Shown in pieces: positions 26,101 to 35,700 of a DNA stretch of 64,000 nt (the stretch's first letter is position 1; every line of letters starts with the position of its first letter). Source of the stretch: DSUN01 sp035527715 (lineage in GTDB: Bacteria > Planctomycetota > PUPC01 > DSUN01); the NCBI GenBank assembly GCA_035527715.1, contig DATKZY010000028.1, positions 1-64,000 of the forward strand, given 5' to 3'. The translations under genes and the position numbers were made by a program. Under the pieces are notes generated by a model. That model was not told where the DNA came from. It saw only the letters and a program-made list of their open reading frames with translations, and did not search any database.

Positions 26101-26276
26101 ACGTCCTCATCGGCTACCTCGGCGACATCCGCGGCGTCCTCGCCCGCAGCGCCCACGACGAGTTGGCCGAGCTTGTCGGCAGCGACCTGGGCCTCGCGCC
26201 GAAGCCCTGGCACGACTGGCTTGCCCAGGCCCCCAGGCCCCTGCCGCCGAAGCCCTTCCTCCAGCGCCTCGAGTAG
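23133..26276 (+). CDS. Exported tandem FAD-dependent oxidoreductase with HEAT-like C-terminus
   Basis: A 1047-residue protein with a signal peptide (MRRSRSPAFLALVVLSCAGRS). It holds two FAD_oxidored-type (PF12831-like) modules. The first, from about residue 50, has a degenerate nucleotide-binding motif (VLVVEGTLAGCLAA). The second, from about 425, has an intact one (VLVIGGGTSGVPAALVAARDG) followed by EKHSDVGGTHTLGG and a DATGDGDIAAWAG segment. The last 230 residues (LLRNALPRATERGRVACAKA, ACERLAAPEAVEALEVL) look like HEAT/armadillo-like helical repeats. Family members are abundant in Planctomycetota and are usually thought to act on carbohydrates, but the substrate is unknown. The start was chosen from the promoter and signal peptide. 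The first module is probably not catalytic. Confidence 0.75.
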   Translation: MRRSRSPAFLALVVLSCAGRSAAGGAGAAPDVSLPSKRSDLAVAVEGDQNIPVIRRADVLVVEGTLAGCLAAWEAARQGRTVVLAASGTSVPHDIAVTLRPWAREEDLAGVPKEFADAFRKCVKERAEDGELIFDLARLAVATEDLLLDAGVGIYYGLSPCGVARKGRRVVAVVFAGKAGLAALEAGATVDCTADARVAALGGARFASRALRDGRLDVRYTMLCNDRPPRELAVGGVPELVGGKLIAHGQLAEFHMRLAARGDAVMRDAELTLRARVVAANAGRALRGVAFARGGDALWVEPTRRILTRSEAAGLDLAACQPQGVEGILVCGPAADVPDELARDLAEPFGGAAVAGVVAKADWAKLASAPDAAAETQVVLAAEGEAAPRHAPGVRVRFGVSQAIRRADAAIALGQPAIPVVAEADVLVIGGGTSGVPAALVAARDGARTLLIEKHSDVGGTHTLGGVSKYWFGRPTDFVRQLDRDALALLSGTGMPKSLAMLYSLIASGVSVVPQCLAAGTLVEGDAVKGVVVVAPTGLAAITAKVVIDATGDGDIAAWAGAAHSWGTGRDAQTLWFSFGRFVGPKSEASRQYHSAVDLRDPADFSRAIIAARRRGGIFGQGDFPQYYLTPRESRHIKGRATVTYGGVFREQRWPDVVLVCESNFDIKGIASSDLALCGYAEKEFTKNYPAAIPFRALVPERFEGILVVGKAYSVTHDALSLARMQRDLMAMGGAAGLAASMAVRARCPVASVSVADLQKGLVKLGILRPADLAEPAASASEREIEHLVRDLAADSLSLPGQVKVLGCGKAAIPLLRNALPRATERGRVACAKALCFLGDTEGVPTLLEELRRQLGGEKLPPSPRKSHEAPDHGYAPEPAFLINAIGLARDPRLVPLLKPLAERIVIDSRKSDDMFSYVHAICYACERLAAPEAVEALEVLAEKPGIKGSALPEGTDPRRSVSHVAERHAYLELCVGRALARCGAPRGYDVLIGYLGDIRGVLARSAHDELAELVGSDLGLAPKPWHDWLAQAPRPLPPKPFLQRLE

Positions 26277-26288
26277 GCGGGACGGGGC

Positions 26289-26317
26289 TTGCCTGGCCCT
26301 GCGCCTTCGGCTATGAT
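26289..26317 (+). promoter_or_regulatory. Promoter for the isomerase/FAD gene pair
   Basis: TTGCCT (26289-26294) and TATGAT (26312-26317) are 17 bases apart, about 50 bases before the ATG at 26367. Confidence 0.6.
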
Positions 26318-26366
26318 GAAACCTTGTGGTGTCGGACCTCGTCACACTGAGAAACGGAGCTGTCGA

Positions 26367-27233
26367 ATGAACATGGCACGCCGAGGATTCGTGATGACCG
26401 TGGCAGGCGGCCTGGCCGCGCCCCTGGCAGGCAAGGCCCTCGCCGCCGAGAAAGAGGAGCCGCGCATCCGCCTGAGCGCCTGCGACTGGTCGCTGCGGGC
26501 CGGCGGCCCGGGCGGACTCGACGTTGCAAAGGCCTGCGGACTCGACGGCCTCGAGGTCGCCGTCGGCGGCGCCGCCGACAAGCTGAACCTTGCCAAGCCC
26601 GAAGTCCAGCAGCAATACAAGGACAAGATGAAGGAGACCGGCGTCGTCATCTCCTCGACCGCCATGACCCTCGGCAACAGCAACCCGCTTGCCACCGAGG
26701 CCAACGCCGTGTCGTGGATGACCCAGACCGTCGAGGCCACCAAGGCCCTCGGCGCCAGGCCCATCCTCCTCGCCTTCTTCGGCAAGGGCGACCTCCGCAG
26801 GGGCAAGGACCTGAAGACCGACGAGGTGGACAACCTGGTCGCCCGCCTCAAAGAGGCCGCGCCCAAGGCCAAGGAGGCAGGTGTCGTGCTCGGCCTCGAA
26901 AACACCCTCTCCGCGAAGCAGAACCTGGCGATCATCGAGCGCGTGGGCAGCGACGCCGTGGCCGTCTACTACGACTGCTTCAACTCGCAGGGCAACGGCT
27001 ACGACGTGTGCGCCGAGATCCGCGACCTCAAGGGGCGCGTCTGCTGCTTCCACTTCAAGAACGGCGGCGACTACCTGGAGACCGGCAGGGTGAAGTGGGA
27101 GCCGATTCGCGACGCGATGAACGACATCGGCTACAAGCGCTGGATCGTCCTCGAAACCTCCTGCCCCTCAAAGGACCGCGACGCCGACTTCAAGAAAAAC
27201 GCCGCCTACGTCCGAAAGCTGTTCTCGCTGTAG
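26367..27233 (+). CDS. Tat-exported sugar phosphate isomerase/epimerase-like protein
   Basis: A 288-residue TIM-barrel protein of the xylose-isomerase-like AP endonuclease 2 family. The leader MNMARRGFVMTVAGGLAAPL carries the twin arginines of a Tat signal. Barrel signature segments include LSACDWSL, GVVLGLENTLS (metal-ligand Glu), VYYDCFNSQG and FHFKNGGDYL. Such exported forms are widespread in Planctomycetota and are presumed to isomerise or epimerise sugars in the periplasm. The ATG at 26367 has GGAG nine bases upstream. The FAD oxidoreductase follows 19 bases later, so they are probably one operon acting on related carbohydrates; the substrate is unknown. Confidence 0.82.
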   Translation: MNMARRGFVMTVAGGLAAPLAGKALAAEKEEPRIRLSACDWSLRAGGPGGLDVAKACGLDGLEVAVGGAADKLNLAKPEVQQQYKDKMKETGVVISSTAMTLGNSNPLATEANAVSWMTQTVEATKALGARPILLAFFGKGDLRRGKDLKTDEVDNLVARLKEAAPKAKEAGVVLGLENTLSAKQNLAIIERVGSDAVAVYYDCFNSQGNGYDVCAEIRDLKGRVCCFHFKNGGDYLETGRVKWEPIRDAMNDIGYKRWIVLETSCPSKDRDADFKKNAAYVRKLFSL

Positions 27234-27252
27234 ACCAGACGGTGCCGCGCCA

Positions 27253-28632
27253 ATGAAGCCGCTTGTCCCCCGTCGCACGTTCCTCCAGACCACGGCGCTG
27301 GCCGCGGCCGGCGCCGCCATGACCGCAGCAGGAGAGGCCCCCAAGATGGACGTCATCCGCGAAGCGCCGCGCGAGACCCCCATCGTCGCCGATGTGGATG
27401 TTTGCGTCGTGGGCGGAAGCTGCACCGGCGTCTTCGCCGCCGTCGCCGCAGCCCGCCTGGGCGCCAGGGTCGCCCTCATCGAGGCCAACGGCTTCTTCGG
27501 CGGCGTCGCCACCGCCAGCATGGTCAACGTCTGGCACTCCATCAAGGACATCAAGGGCGAGCAACAGGTCATCGGCGGGCTGACGACCGAGGTCGTCGAG
27601 CGCCTCGCCCGCCGCGACGCCGCCGCCTTCCGCGGCACGGCCAGCCAGTACTACATCCTCAACACCGAAGAGCTGAAGATCGAGCTGGACCTCCTGGTCG
27701 CCGAGGCCAAGGTGCAGCCGTTCCTCCACACCTTCTTCGTTGCCCCAGCCGTCGAGGACGGCCGCATGGCCGCGGCCATCATCGAGGACAAGACGGGCCG
27801 CCGGGCCATCCGCGCCAGGCAGTTCGTGGACGCCACCGGCGACGCCGACGTCGTGGCCCGCATGGGCCTGCCCGTCTACAAGCGCGACGACGTGCAGCCG
27901 CCCACCCTGTGCGCCATCCTCCGCGGCCTCGGGGCACTGGGCAGGAAGCACAAGGGCTTCAACGTCCACGCCGCCATCTTCGACCCCAAATACCCGCAGG
28001 CCCTCAAGAAGGGCTTCGCCTGGGGCGCCCACGTCCCCGGCGGAAACGACGAGTACATGCTCGCCGGCACCCGCGTGTTCGGCGCCAACTGCGCCGACGC
28101 CGACGAGCTGACCCGCGCCGAGCTCGAAGGCCGCCGGCAGGTGCGCGCCATCTGCGACATCCTCCGCGAGAACTTCATGGACGGCAAGGGCACCCCCCTC
28201 GTGGCCCTGCCGGCCAGGATCGGCATCCGCGAGACCCGTCACGCCCGGTGCCTCCACACCCTCACCCAGGGCGAATTGCTCGGCGGCCACCGCTTCCCCG
28301 ACGCCATCGGCAACGGCACGTATCCCGTGGACATCCACAGCGCCCGCGGCGCCGGCGTCACCTTCCGGCGGCTCGAGAAGGCCCCCTTCTACCAGATCCC
28401 CTACGCTTCCCTCGTGCCGAAGGGCGCCGCCAACCTCCTGGTCGCCGGCCGCAGCATAGACGCCGACGAAGGGGCCTTCGGCGCCGTGCGCGTCATGGTC
28501 AACTGCAACCAGATGGGCCAGGCCGCCGGCGTCGCCGCCTGGCTCGCCCTCGACTCCGCCAAGCCCGTTGCCGACATTGACCCCGCCCGGCTCCGCGACA
28601 CCCTCACGAAGCAAGGGGCCGTCGTCCTCTGA
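27253..28632 (+). CDS. Tat-exported FAD-dependent oxidoreductase
   Basis: A 459-residue FAD_oxidored (PF12831-type) protein with a Tat leader (VPRRTFLQTTALAAAGAAM). The FAD-binding motif is VDVCVVGGSCTGVFAAVAAARLGARVALIE (about 49-78), followed by GFFGGVATASMVNVWHS. The second FAD-contact segment is DATGDADVVARMGLPVY, and the C-terminal motif is AGRSIDADEGAFGAVRVM. It resembles the second module of the double gene at 23133. It follows the isomerase-like gene closely, suggesting joint oxidation and isomerisation of a sugar or sugar acid outside the cytoplasmic membrane. The substrate and electron acceptor are unknown. Confidence 0.83.
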   Translation: MKPLVPRRTFLQTTALAAAGAAMTAAGEAPKMDVIREAPRETPIVADVDVCVVGGSCTGVFAAVAAARLGARVALIEANGFFGGVATASMVNVWHSIKDIKGEQQVIGGLTTEVVERLARRDAAAFRGTASQYYILNTEELKIELDLLVAEAKVQPFLHTFFVAPAVEDGRMAAAIIEDKTGRRAIRARQFVDATGDADVVARMGLPVYKRDDVQPPTLCAILRGLGALGRKHKGFNVHAAIFDPKYPQALKKGFAWGAHVPGGNDEYMLAGTRVFGANCADADELTRAELEGRRQVRAICDILRENFMDGKGTPLVALPARIGIRETRHARCLHTLTQGELLGGHRFPDAIGNGTYPVDIHSARGAGVTFRRLEKAPFYQIPYASLVPKGAANLLVAGRSIDADEGAFGAVRVMVNCNQMGQAAGVAAWLALDSAKPVADIDPARLRDTLTKQGAVVL

Positions 28633-28816
28633 CCCCCGTTCGCCCCGTTCCGGCTCCGCGCGGCTCAACGCCGCGCTCACCCCGCTGTCCCCCTCACGCA
28701 GACCCAAAGGCCGGGCGCGTTGTGGACAAGGCAGAGCTTGTTGTGTAAACTGCAAGGGAACGCGGGCACGCATCCAGGGGACCGCTTGGGTCGTGCGGGA
28801 GGCGAGGGCAGCAGCC

Positions 28817-31800
28817 ATGTGGAAGAGAATGGTCGGTGCGGTGGCCGTCGTGGCGTGGGCGGGGCTTCCGAGCTACCCGGCCCGCGGGGCGGAGGGGGAT
28901 GCGAGCACACTGGCACGAGAGATCCTGGCCGCCACGGGGGTGCGGGGCGGACTCGTCGTGCACCTCGGCTGCGGCGACGGCAGGCTCACGGCCGCGCTGC
29001 ACGCCAGCGAGAGCTTCCTCGTCCACGGCCTCGATGCCGATGCGGTGGCCGTGGACGCCGCCAGGAAGCACATTCAGTCCCTGGGCCTCTACGGCCCGGT
29101 CGCCGTGGACGTCTGGGCGGCCAAGCAGTTGCCATACGTGGACAACCTGGTGAACCTCGTGGTGGCGAGCGACGACGGGCTGGCAACGGGCGAGGAGCTG
29201 AGGCGGGTGCTGGCGCCCGGCGGCGTGGCGTACGTGAGGCGGGGGGGCGGCTGGGAGAAGCTCGCCAAGCCGCGCCCGAGGGAGATAGATGAGTGGACGC
29301 ACTACCTCCACGACGCGAGCAACAACGCCGTGGCGCACGACACGGTGGTCGGCCCGCCGCGGCACTACCAGTGGATCGGCGGCCCGCCCTGGTCGCGCCA
29401 CCACGACCACATGGCCAGCACGAGCGCCATGGTGTCGGCCGACGGCCGGAACTTCTACATCTTCGACGAGGGCTCGACGGCCTCGATCATGTTGCCCGGG
29501 AGGTGGTCGCTCGTCGCCCGCGACGCCTTCAACGGCACGGTGCTGTGGAAGCGGCCCATCGCTGAGTGGCACACGCATCTCTGGCCGCTCAAGAGCGGCC
29601 CGGCGCAACTGCCCCGTCGCCTCGTGGCCGCGGGCGACCGCGTGTACGTGACGCTCGGGCTCCACGCCCCCCTCTCTGCGCTCGACGCGGCGACGGGCGA
29701 GACGCTTCGGACATTTGACGGCACCCAGGCAACGGAGGAGATCCTGCACTCCGACGGCGTGCTGTTCCTCCTCGTCAACGAGGCGGCCAGGTCGGGGCCG
29801 GGCGCGCCGGCCCACGCCAGCGTGGCGGAGGTGCGGGCCGACGCGGCGCGCCGCCGCTGGGACGAGGCTCCGCGGGCGGTCCTGGCCGTCGAGGCCGCCA
29901 CGGGCAAGGCGCTGTGGAAGAGGACCGCTCCAGTCGTGCCTCTCACGCTGGCGGCAGACTCCCAGCGCGTGTGCTTCCACGATGGGGAGAAACTCGTCGC
30001 CCTCGACCGTCGCGACGGCCACGAACTCTGGGCCTCGCCGCCCATCACCCGCCTGAAGGTGATCCCCGTCCACTTCGCGCCCACCCTGGTCCTCTACGAG
30101 GACGTCGTGCTCTTCGCGGGCGGCGAGAACTACACGCCCCACCGGGGCGCGAAGGACAAGCTGACCGCAGTCTCGGCGAAGGACGGCCACGTCCTCTGGT
30201 CGGCCGACCACGCGTGCTCGGGATACCAGTCGCCCGAGGACGTGTTGGTCTTCGGCGGCCTCGTGTGGTCGGGCGACATCACCACGCCGCGGCACACCGG
30301 CGTCCTGACGGGGCGCGACCCGCGCACCGGCGAGGTCAAGTCGCAGTTCCGGGCCGACGACTGGCCGCACATGCCCCACCACCGCTGCCACCGCGCGAAG
30401 GCGACCGACCGCTATTACCTCGCGGGGCGGACCGGGGTGGAGTTCGTGGACGTGGCGGCGAAGCACTGGATCGCCCACCACTGGGTCCGGGGGGCCTGCC
30501 TCTACGGGCTCATGCCCTGCAATGGGCTCCTCTACACGCCGCCCCACGACTGCGCGTGCTACATCGAGTCGAAGCTCAACGGCTTCAACGCCCTCGCCGC
30601 AACCCGCAACCCGTCCGCCCCAGGCGGCGAGCGCCTCGAGCGCGGCCCCGCTTACAAAGCAGTCGGCAGTCGGCAGACGGCAGGCGGCAGGGAGGACGAC
30701 TGGCCGATGTATCGGCACGATGCGGCGCGGAGCGGCGCGACGAAGGCCGCGGTGCCGACCGAGCTGAAGGCCGCGTGGCAAGCCGAGCTCGGCGGGAAGC
30801 TCAGCAGCGTGGTCGCGGCCGACGGCAAGGTCCTGGTCGCCTCCGTGGACGCCCACACGGTGCACGCCCTCGACGCGGCGTCGGGCAAGACCCTCTGGAG
30901 CTACACGGCGGGCGGACGCGTGGATTCGCCGCCCACCGTGTGGCAGGGCCGCGTGCTCTTCGGCTCGGCCGACGGCCACGTGTACTGCCTCCGCGCCGCC
31001 GACGGCGCGCTCGCGTGGCGCTTCCGCGCGGCGCCCGACGACCGCCGCATGACCGCCTGCGACCAGGTCGAGAGCGTCTGGCCAGTCCACGGCAGCGTCC
31101 TGGTGCACAACGACACCCTCCACTGCGTCGCCGGGCGCTCGATGTTCCTCGACGGCGGCCTGCGGATGCTGCGCCTTGACCCCCGGACGGGCGCCTGCGT
31201 GTCCGAGACCATCCTCGACGACCGCGACCCCGCTACGGGCAAAGACCTCCAAACGAACCTCAAGTGGCCCGACCTCCCGGTGGCCCTGCCCGACGTGTTG
31301 TCGTGCGACGGGCGGAGCATCTACATGCGCTCGCTTGCCTTCGGTCTCGACGGCAAGCGCCGTTACGTGAAGCACATCCCCGTCGCCGAGCAGCAGGGGG
31401 ACGACGTGCATCTGTTCTCGCCCACGGGCTTCCTCGACGACGCCTGGTGGCACCGCTCCTACTGGGTGTTCGGCCGCGCCTTCGGGGCCGGCTATCACGA
31501 CTTTTTCATTGCCGGGCGACTCGTCCCGGCCGGGCGCCTCCTCGTCGTCGGCGACTCGACCCTGTACGGCTACGGGCGGAGATGGCAGTACTTCACCTGG
31601 ACGACGCCGATGGAGTACCACCTCTTCGCGGCCGCCAAGGGCGCCAAGGTGATTGACCCCGCGCGCCCCGACGGCAGACCCGCCCCGCCTGCCGCGAAGC
31701 AGGGCAAAGGGCCCGCGCGGCCCCCGCTCACGCGCTTCGCCTGCGAGTGGTCCAAGGAGGCCCCGGTGGCCGCGCGGGCCATGGTCCTCGCCGGCCGCAC

Positions 31801-32683
31801 GCTCTTCGTCGCAGGCCCGCCCGACGTGGTGGATGAGGACGCCGCGGCCAGGGCCCTGGGCGCCGCCACCCAGGCCAAGCTCGCCGAACAGGCGGCAGCG
31901 ATGGACGGAGCCCGGGGCGCGCTCCTCCTCGCCGTGTCGGCCGCCGACGGCGGGAAGCTTGCGGCGTACCGGCTCGGCTCCGCGCCCGTGTTCGACGGCA
32001 TGGCGGCCGCCAACGGACGGCTCTTCCTCTCCACCACCGATGGCAAGGTGCTCTGCCTGGCCGGCGAGGGACAGCCCCTGGCCGCGGCCGCCGACGCGGA
32101 GCTGACGGACACGCCGGCCTCCCGGCCCGCTGCTCCCGCGCCCCCGTCCGTCAAGGTCGAGGAGACGACGAGCCACCCTGACTTCCAACACCTCGCAAAG
32201 GTCCGGATCACGCCCTGCGACCTGGGCTACCGCCTCCAGGCGCCCTCGGGAGAGGTCGGCTTCGCGCTCCGCAGGCTCCCCGCCCCGCTCACGAAGCAGG
32301 CGACGTTTCGGCTCCGACTGCGCATGCTCCCCAACGACGCCACGCCGCTGCCGCCGGCCAACGCCTTCCTGGCCTTCGGCGACGGGTCGGATGACGAGCA
32401 TCTCGTCAAGTGCGGCCTCCGCAGCAAGGCGAAGGCGGCCTCGGTCGTCCAGGGGCCGCTGCTGACCGGCAAGGTGGCCAGCGGGGCCATCGAGCCGAAG
32501 GTCAACCAGGTGCTCGAACTCTCGGCGACCGTGGACCTCGACACGAGGAAGGTCACCGTAACCGTCCTCGGCCGCACGGTCGAAGCCGTGCTCGACCGTC
32601 CCTTGAAATCCATCGCCTACTTGGGCTATTGCATCCACAGTGTGGCCTCAGAGTTCGGCCCCATTACAGTCGAGGGCAAGTGA
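28817..32683 (+). CDS. Exported methyltransferase-like/beta-propeller giant protein (paralogue 1)
   Basis: A 1288-residue protein with a signal peptide (MWKRMVGAVAVVAWAGLPSYPARG). Residues about 35-150 are a class I SAM-methyltransferase-like fold, with motif I VVHLGCGDGRL (47-57) and a following acidic residue (GLDAD). After DEWTHYLHDASNN come two PQQ-like propellers: the first is interrupted by long loops, the second begins WPMYRHDAARSG and has SYTAGGRVDSPPTVW-type blades. The C-terminal 200 residues include a laminin-G-like beta segment. The start at 28817 has GAGGGC upstream. A GGCAGTC repeat encodes AVGSRQTAGGRE in the linker before the second propeller. A methyltransferase domain on an exported protein is odd, since SAM is cytoplasmic; it may be repurposed. 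It is 23 bases from its paralogue. Confidence 0.75.
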   Translation: MWKRMVGAVAVVAWAGLPSYPARGAEGDASTLAREILAATGVRGGLVVHLGCGDGRLTAALHASESFLVHGLDADAVAVDAARKHIQSLGLYGPVAVDVWAAKQLPYVDNLVNLVVASDDGLATGEELRRVLAPGGVAYVRRGGGWEKLAKPRPREIDEWTHYLHDASNNAVAHDTVVGPPRHYQWIGGPPWSRHHDHMASTSAMVSADGRNFYIFDEGSTASIMLPGRWSLVARDAFNGTVLWKRPIAEWHTHLWPLKSGPAQLPRRLVAAGDRVYVTLGLHAPLSALDAATGETLRTFDGTQATEEILHSDGVLFLLVNEAARSGPGAPAHASVAEVRADAARRRWDEAPRAVLAVEAATGKALWKRTAPVVPLTLAADSQRVCFHDGEKLVALDRRDGHELWASPPITRLKVIPVHFAPTLVLYEDVVLFAGGENYTPHRGAKDKLTAVSAKDGHVLWSADHACSGYQSPEDVLVFGGLVWSGDITTPRHTGVLTGRDPRTGEVKSQFRADDWPHMPHHRCHRAKATDRYYLAGRTGVEFVDVAAKHWIAHHWVRGACLYGLMPCNGLLYTPPHDCACYIESKLNGFNALAATRNPSAPGGERLERGPAYKAVGSRQTAGGREDDWPMYRHDAARSGATKAAVPTELKAAWQAELGGKLSSVVAADGKVLVASVDAHTVHALDAASGKTLWSYTAGGRVDSPPTVWQGRVLFGSADGHVYCLRAADGALAWRFRAAPDDRRMTACDQVESVWPVHGSVLVHNDTLHCVAGRSMFLDGGLRMLRLDPRTGACVSETILDDRDPATGKDLQTNLKWPDLPVALPDVLSCDGRSIYMRSLAFGLDGKRRYVKHIPVAEQQGDDVHLFSPTGFLDDAWWHRSYWVFGRAFGAGYHDFFIAGRLVPAGRLLVVGDSTLYGYGRRWQYFTWTTPMEYHLFAAAKGAKVIDPARPDGRPAPPAAKQGKGPARPPLTRFACEWSKEAPVAARAMVLAGRTLFVAGPPDVVDEDAAARALGAATQAKLAEQAAAMDGARGALLLAVSAADGGKLAAYRLGSAPVFDGMAAANGRLFLSTTDGKVLCLAGEGQPLAAAADAELTDTPASRPAAPAPPSVKVEETTSHPDFQHLAKVRITPCDLGYRLQAPSGEVGFALRRLPAPLTKQATFRLRLRMLPNDATPLPPANAFLAFGDGSDDEHLVKCGLRSKAKAASVVQGPLLTGKVASGAIEPKVNQVLELSATVDLDTRKVTVTVLGRTVEAVLDRPLKSIAYLGYCIHSVASEFGPITVEGK
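30659..30690. repeat. GGCAGTC linker repeat in paralogue 1
   Basis: AGTCGGCAGTCGGCAGACGG and related units lie in frame between the two propellers. The paralogue at 34627 has a differently expanded copy at the same place, showing that the repeat predates the duplication and changes in length. Confidence 0.75.
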
Positions 32684-32706
32684 ACGCTGCCCAGAGGGGG
32701 TGCACA

Positions 32707-35700
32707 ATGCACAAGGCGACGACGCGACTTCGCGTCGGCCTCGCAGCCGGCGTGCCGCTGGCGTGTTGGCTTGCCCTGAGCGCTGCGTGGTCGGGCGAGC
32801 AGGGCCAGGCAAAGGAGATCCTTGCGGCCACGGGCGTGGACGGCGGACTCGTCGTGCACGTCGGCTGCGGCGATGGCAGGCTCACGGCCGCGCTGCACGC
32901 CAGCGAGAGCTTCCTCGTCCACGGCCTCGATGCCGACCCCGCGAACGTCGAGAAGGCCCGCGCCCACATCCGCTCGCTGAACCTCCATGGAAAGGTGACC
33001 GCTGAAGTGTGGGCGGGCGGCCGCCTGCCCTACGTGGACAACCTGGTGAACCTCGTCGTGGCGAGTGGCGAGTTGGGACTCGCAAGTGATGAAATCACGC
33101 GGGTGCTCGCGCCGAATGGCGTGGCCTACGTGCAGCAGGGCGACAGGTGGACGAAGACGGTGAAGCCCCGGCCGAAGGAGATTGACGAGTGGACGCACGC
33201 CCTGCACGATGCGAGCAACAACGCCGTGGCCGACGACGCGCTCGTGGGGCCGCCGCGACACCTCCAATGGGTCGGCGGGCCGAAGTGGGCGCGCAGCCAC
33301 GACCACCTCTCCAGCACCAGCGTGGCCGTCTCCAGCGGCGGCCGCCTCTTCAGCATCGTGGACGAGGGGCCGATCGCCGCCGTCGCGCTGCCGCCTGCGT
33401 GGTGCCTCGTGGCGCGCGACGCCTTCAACGGCGTCGTGCTCTGGAAGCGTGCCGTGGGGCCGTGGGAGAATCACCTGCGCGGCTTCCGCAGCGGCCCGCC
33501 CGAGATCTCGCGAAGGCTCGTCGCCGTCGGCGACCGCGTCTACGTCACCCTCGGCTACGGCATGCCGGTCACCGCCCTCGACGCGGCGACGGGCGAGCCC
33601 CTGAGGACCTACGAGGGCACCGAGGGGACCCGCGAGATTCTCTGGCACGATGGCGCGCTCCTCCTCGTCGTGGCCGAGGCCGACGCGAAGCACGCCGCCG
33701 AGCCCGGCAAGCCGGCAGGCACCTGGCTGTTCTGGGATGAGCACGAGAAGCGCGAGCCGGCCAAGCGCCTCCTCGCCCTCGAGGCCGACACGGGCAAGGC
33801 CCTCTGGCAGAAGTCCGATGCCGACGCCGCGGGCCTGTTGCCTATGGCCCTCGCTGCGAGCGGCGGACGCCTCGTGTTCCAGACGACCCGCGAGGTCGTG
33901 TGCCTGGACGCGCGCTCGGGCCGCGAGCAGTGGCGCGCCCCGCGGCCCACGCCCCTCCGCCGGCCCGCCTGGTCGGTGCCCACGCTCGTGGTCCACGGCG
34001 ACGTCGTCTACTCCGCCGACCGCGGGCTGCCCGCCCCGGCGGGCAAAGCCAAGGACGAGGGCAGCCCCTCGGGCCTCCAGCGTGTCACCACCAGTAAGGG
34101 CGGCGAGGCCCCCGTGGGCCAGCTCATCGCCTTCTCGGCGCAGAGCGGCAGGGAGCTGTGGCGCTCCCCCTGCCGCGAATGCTACAACGCCCCGGTGGAC
34201 GTGTTCGTGGCCGGCGGCAAGGTGTGGACGGGCGACCTGGTGATTCACAAGGACCCTGGCGTCACGGCCGGCCGCGACCCGGCCACGGGCGAGGTGACGC
34301 TGAAGCGCGAGCCCGACGCCCGGCACTTCGTCGTCGGCATGTTCCACCACCGCTGCTACCGCAACAAGGCCACCGAGCGCTACCTCCTCCTCGGCCGGGC
34401 CGGCGTGGAGTTCGTCGAGACCGCGACCGGCCGCACCACGCCCAACCACTGGGTGCGTGGCGCCTGCCAGTACGGGATCGTGCCCGCCAACGGCCTGCTT
34501 TACGCCCCGCACCACTCCTGCGCCTGCTACATCCAGTCCAAGCTCAACGGCTTCAACGCCCTCGCTGCGACCCGCGGCCCCGCCGCGCCGCCCGCCGAGC
34601 GCCTCGAGCGCGGCCCCGCCTATGAGGCAGTCGGCAGTCGGCAATCGGCAGTCGGCAGTGAGGACTGGCCGACGTATCGGCATGATCCCGCCCGGAGCGG
34701 GTGCTCGCTCAGCAGTGTGCCGCCCGAGTTGAAGGTCGCGTGGCAGGCCGAGCTTGGCGGGCGCTTGACCTCGCCGGTCGTCGCGGACGGGCGCGTGTTC
34801 GTCGCCTCGGTGGACGACCATAGCGTCCACGCCGTCCATGCGAGCGACGGCAAGCGGCTGTGGAGCTACACCGCGGGCGGCCGCGTGGACAGCCCGCCGA
34901 CGGTTCACGAGGGCCTGGCCCTCTTCGGGTGCGCCGACGGCTACGTCTACGCCCTCCGCGCTGCCGATGGCGCGCTCGCCTGGCGCTTCCGCGCCGCCCC
35001 GGAGGACCGCCGAACCGTCGCCTACGGCCAGCTCGAATCCGTCTGGCCCGTGCACGGCAGCGTGCTCGTGCAGGGCGGCTCCGTGTGCTTTGCCGCGGGC
35101 CGCTCGTCCTACCTCGACGGCGGCATCCGCCTCTACCGTCTCGATGCTCCGACTGGCAAGCTCCTCGCCGAGAAGACCCTCTCCAGCCGCGACCCAAAGA
35201 CCGGCGAGGAGCCGCAAGGCACGATCCGCGGCCTCGACATGCCCGGGGCGCTCCCCGACGTCCTCTCCAGCGACGGCACGTCGCTCTTCATGCGCCACGT
35301 GCGCCTCGACGGCGCCTTGGCCCAACAGCCGCCGACTGTCCGCCACCTCTTCAGCTCCGTGGGCTTCCTCGACGACGCCTGGTGGCACCGCACCTACTGG
35401 CTCCTCGCCGCGAAGATGGAGAGCGGCTGGAGCGGCTGGCCCGTCGCGGGCGGCCGGGCCCCCGCCGGGCGCATCCTCGTCCTCGACGCCGACTCGGTCT
35501 ACGGCTACGGCCGCGACCGCTATGGGCTGGAGGGGAGCCACGTGGGCCTCGGCAAGAGCAGCTACCGCCTCTTCGCCTGCGCCCGGGAGCCCAAGGTCAC
35601 CAGGGCCCCCGCCGAGCCGTCCGCAAAGGCTTCGAAGAGCAAGCAGAAGGCGCCCCAGGCCCCGCCCAGGATCGAGACCCGCTGGTCGCAGCGCGTGCCG

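Noticed and set aside
23127..27053. A 1308-codon open frame on the minus strand opposite the FAD oxidoreductase and isomerase-like genes
   Set aside because: It is antisense to genes with signal peptides, FAD motifs and a promoter; the translation is low-complexity and has no motifs.
28694..32638. A 1314-codon minus-strand frame opposite the methyltransferase/propeller gene
   Set aside because: Shadow of a GC-rich gene; similar antisense frames accompany each large gene here and share only compositional bias.
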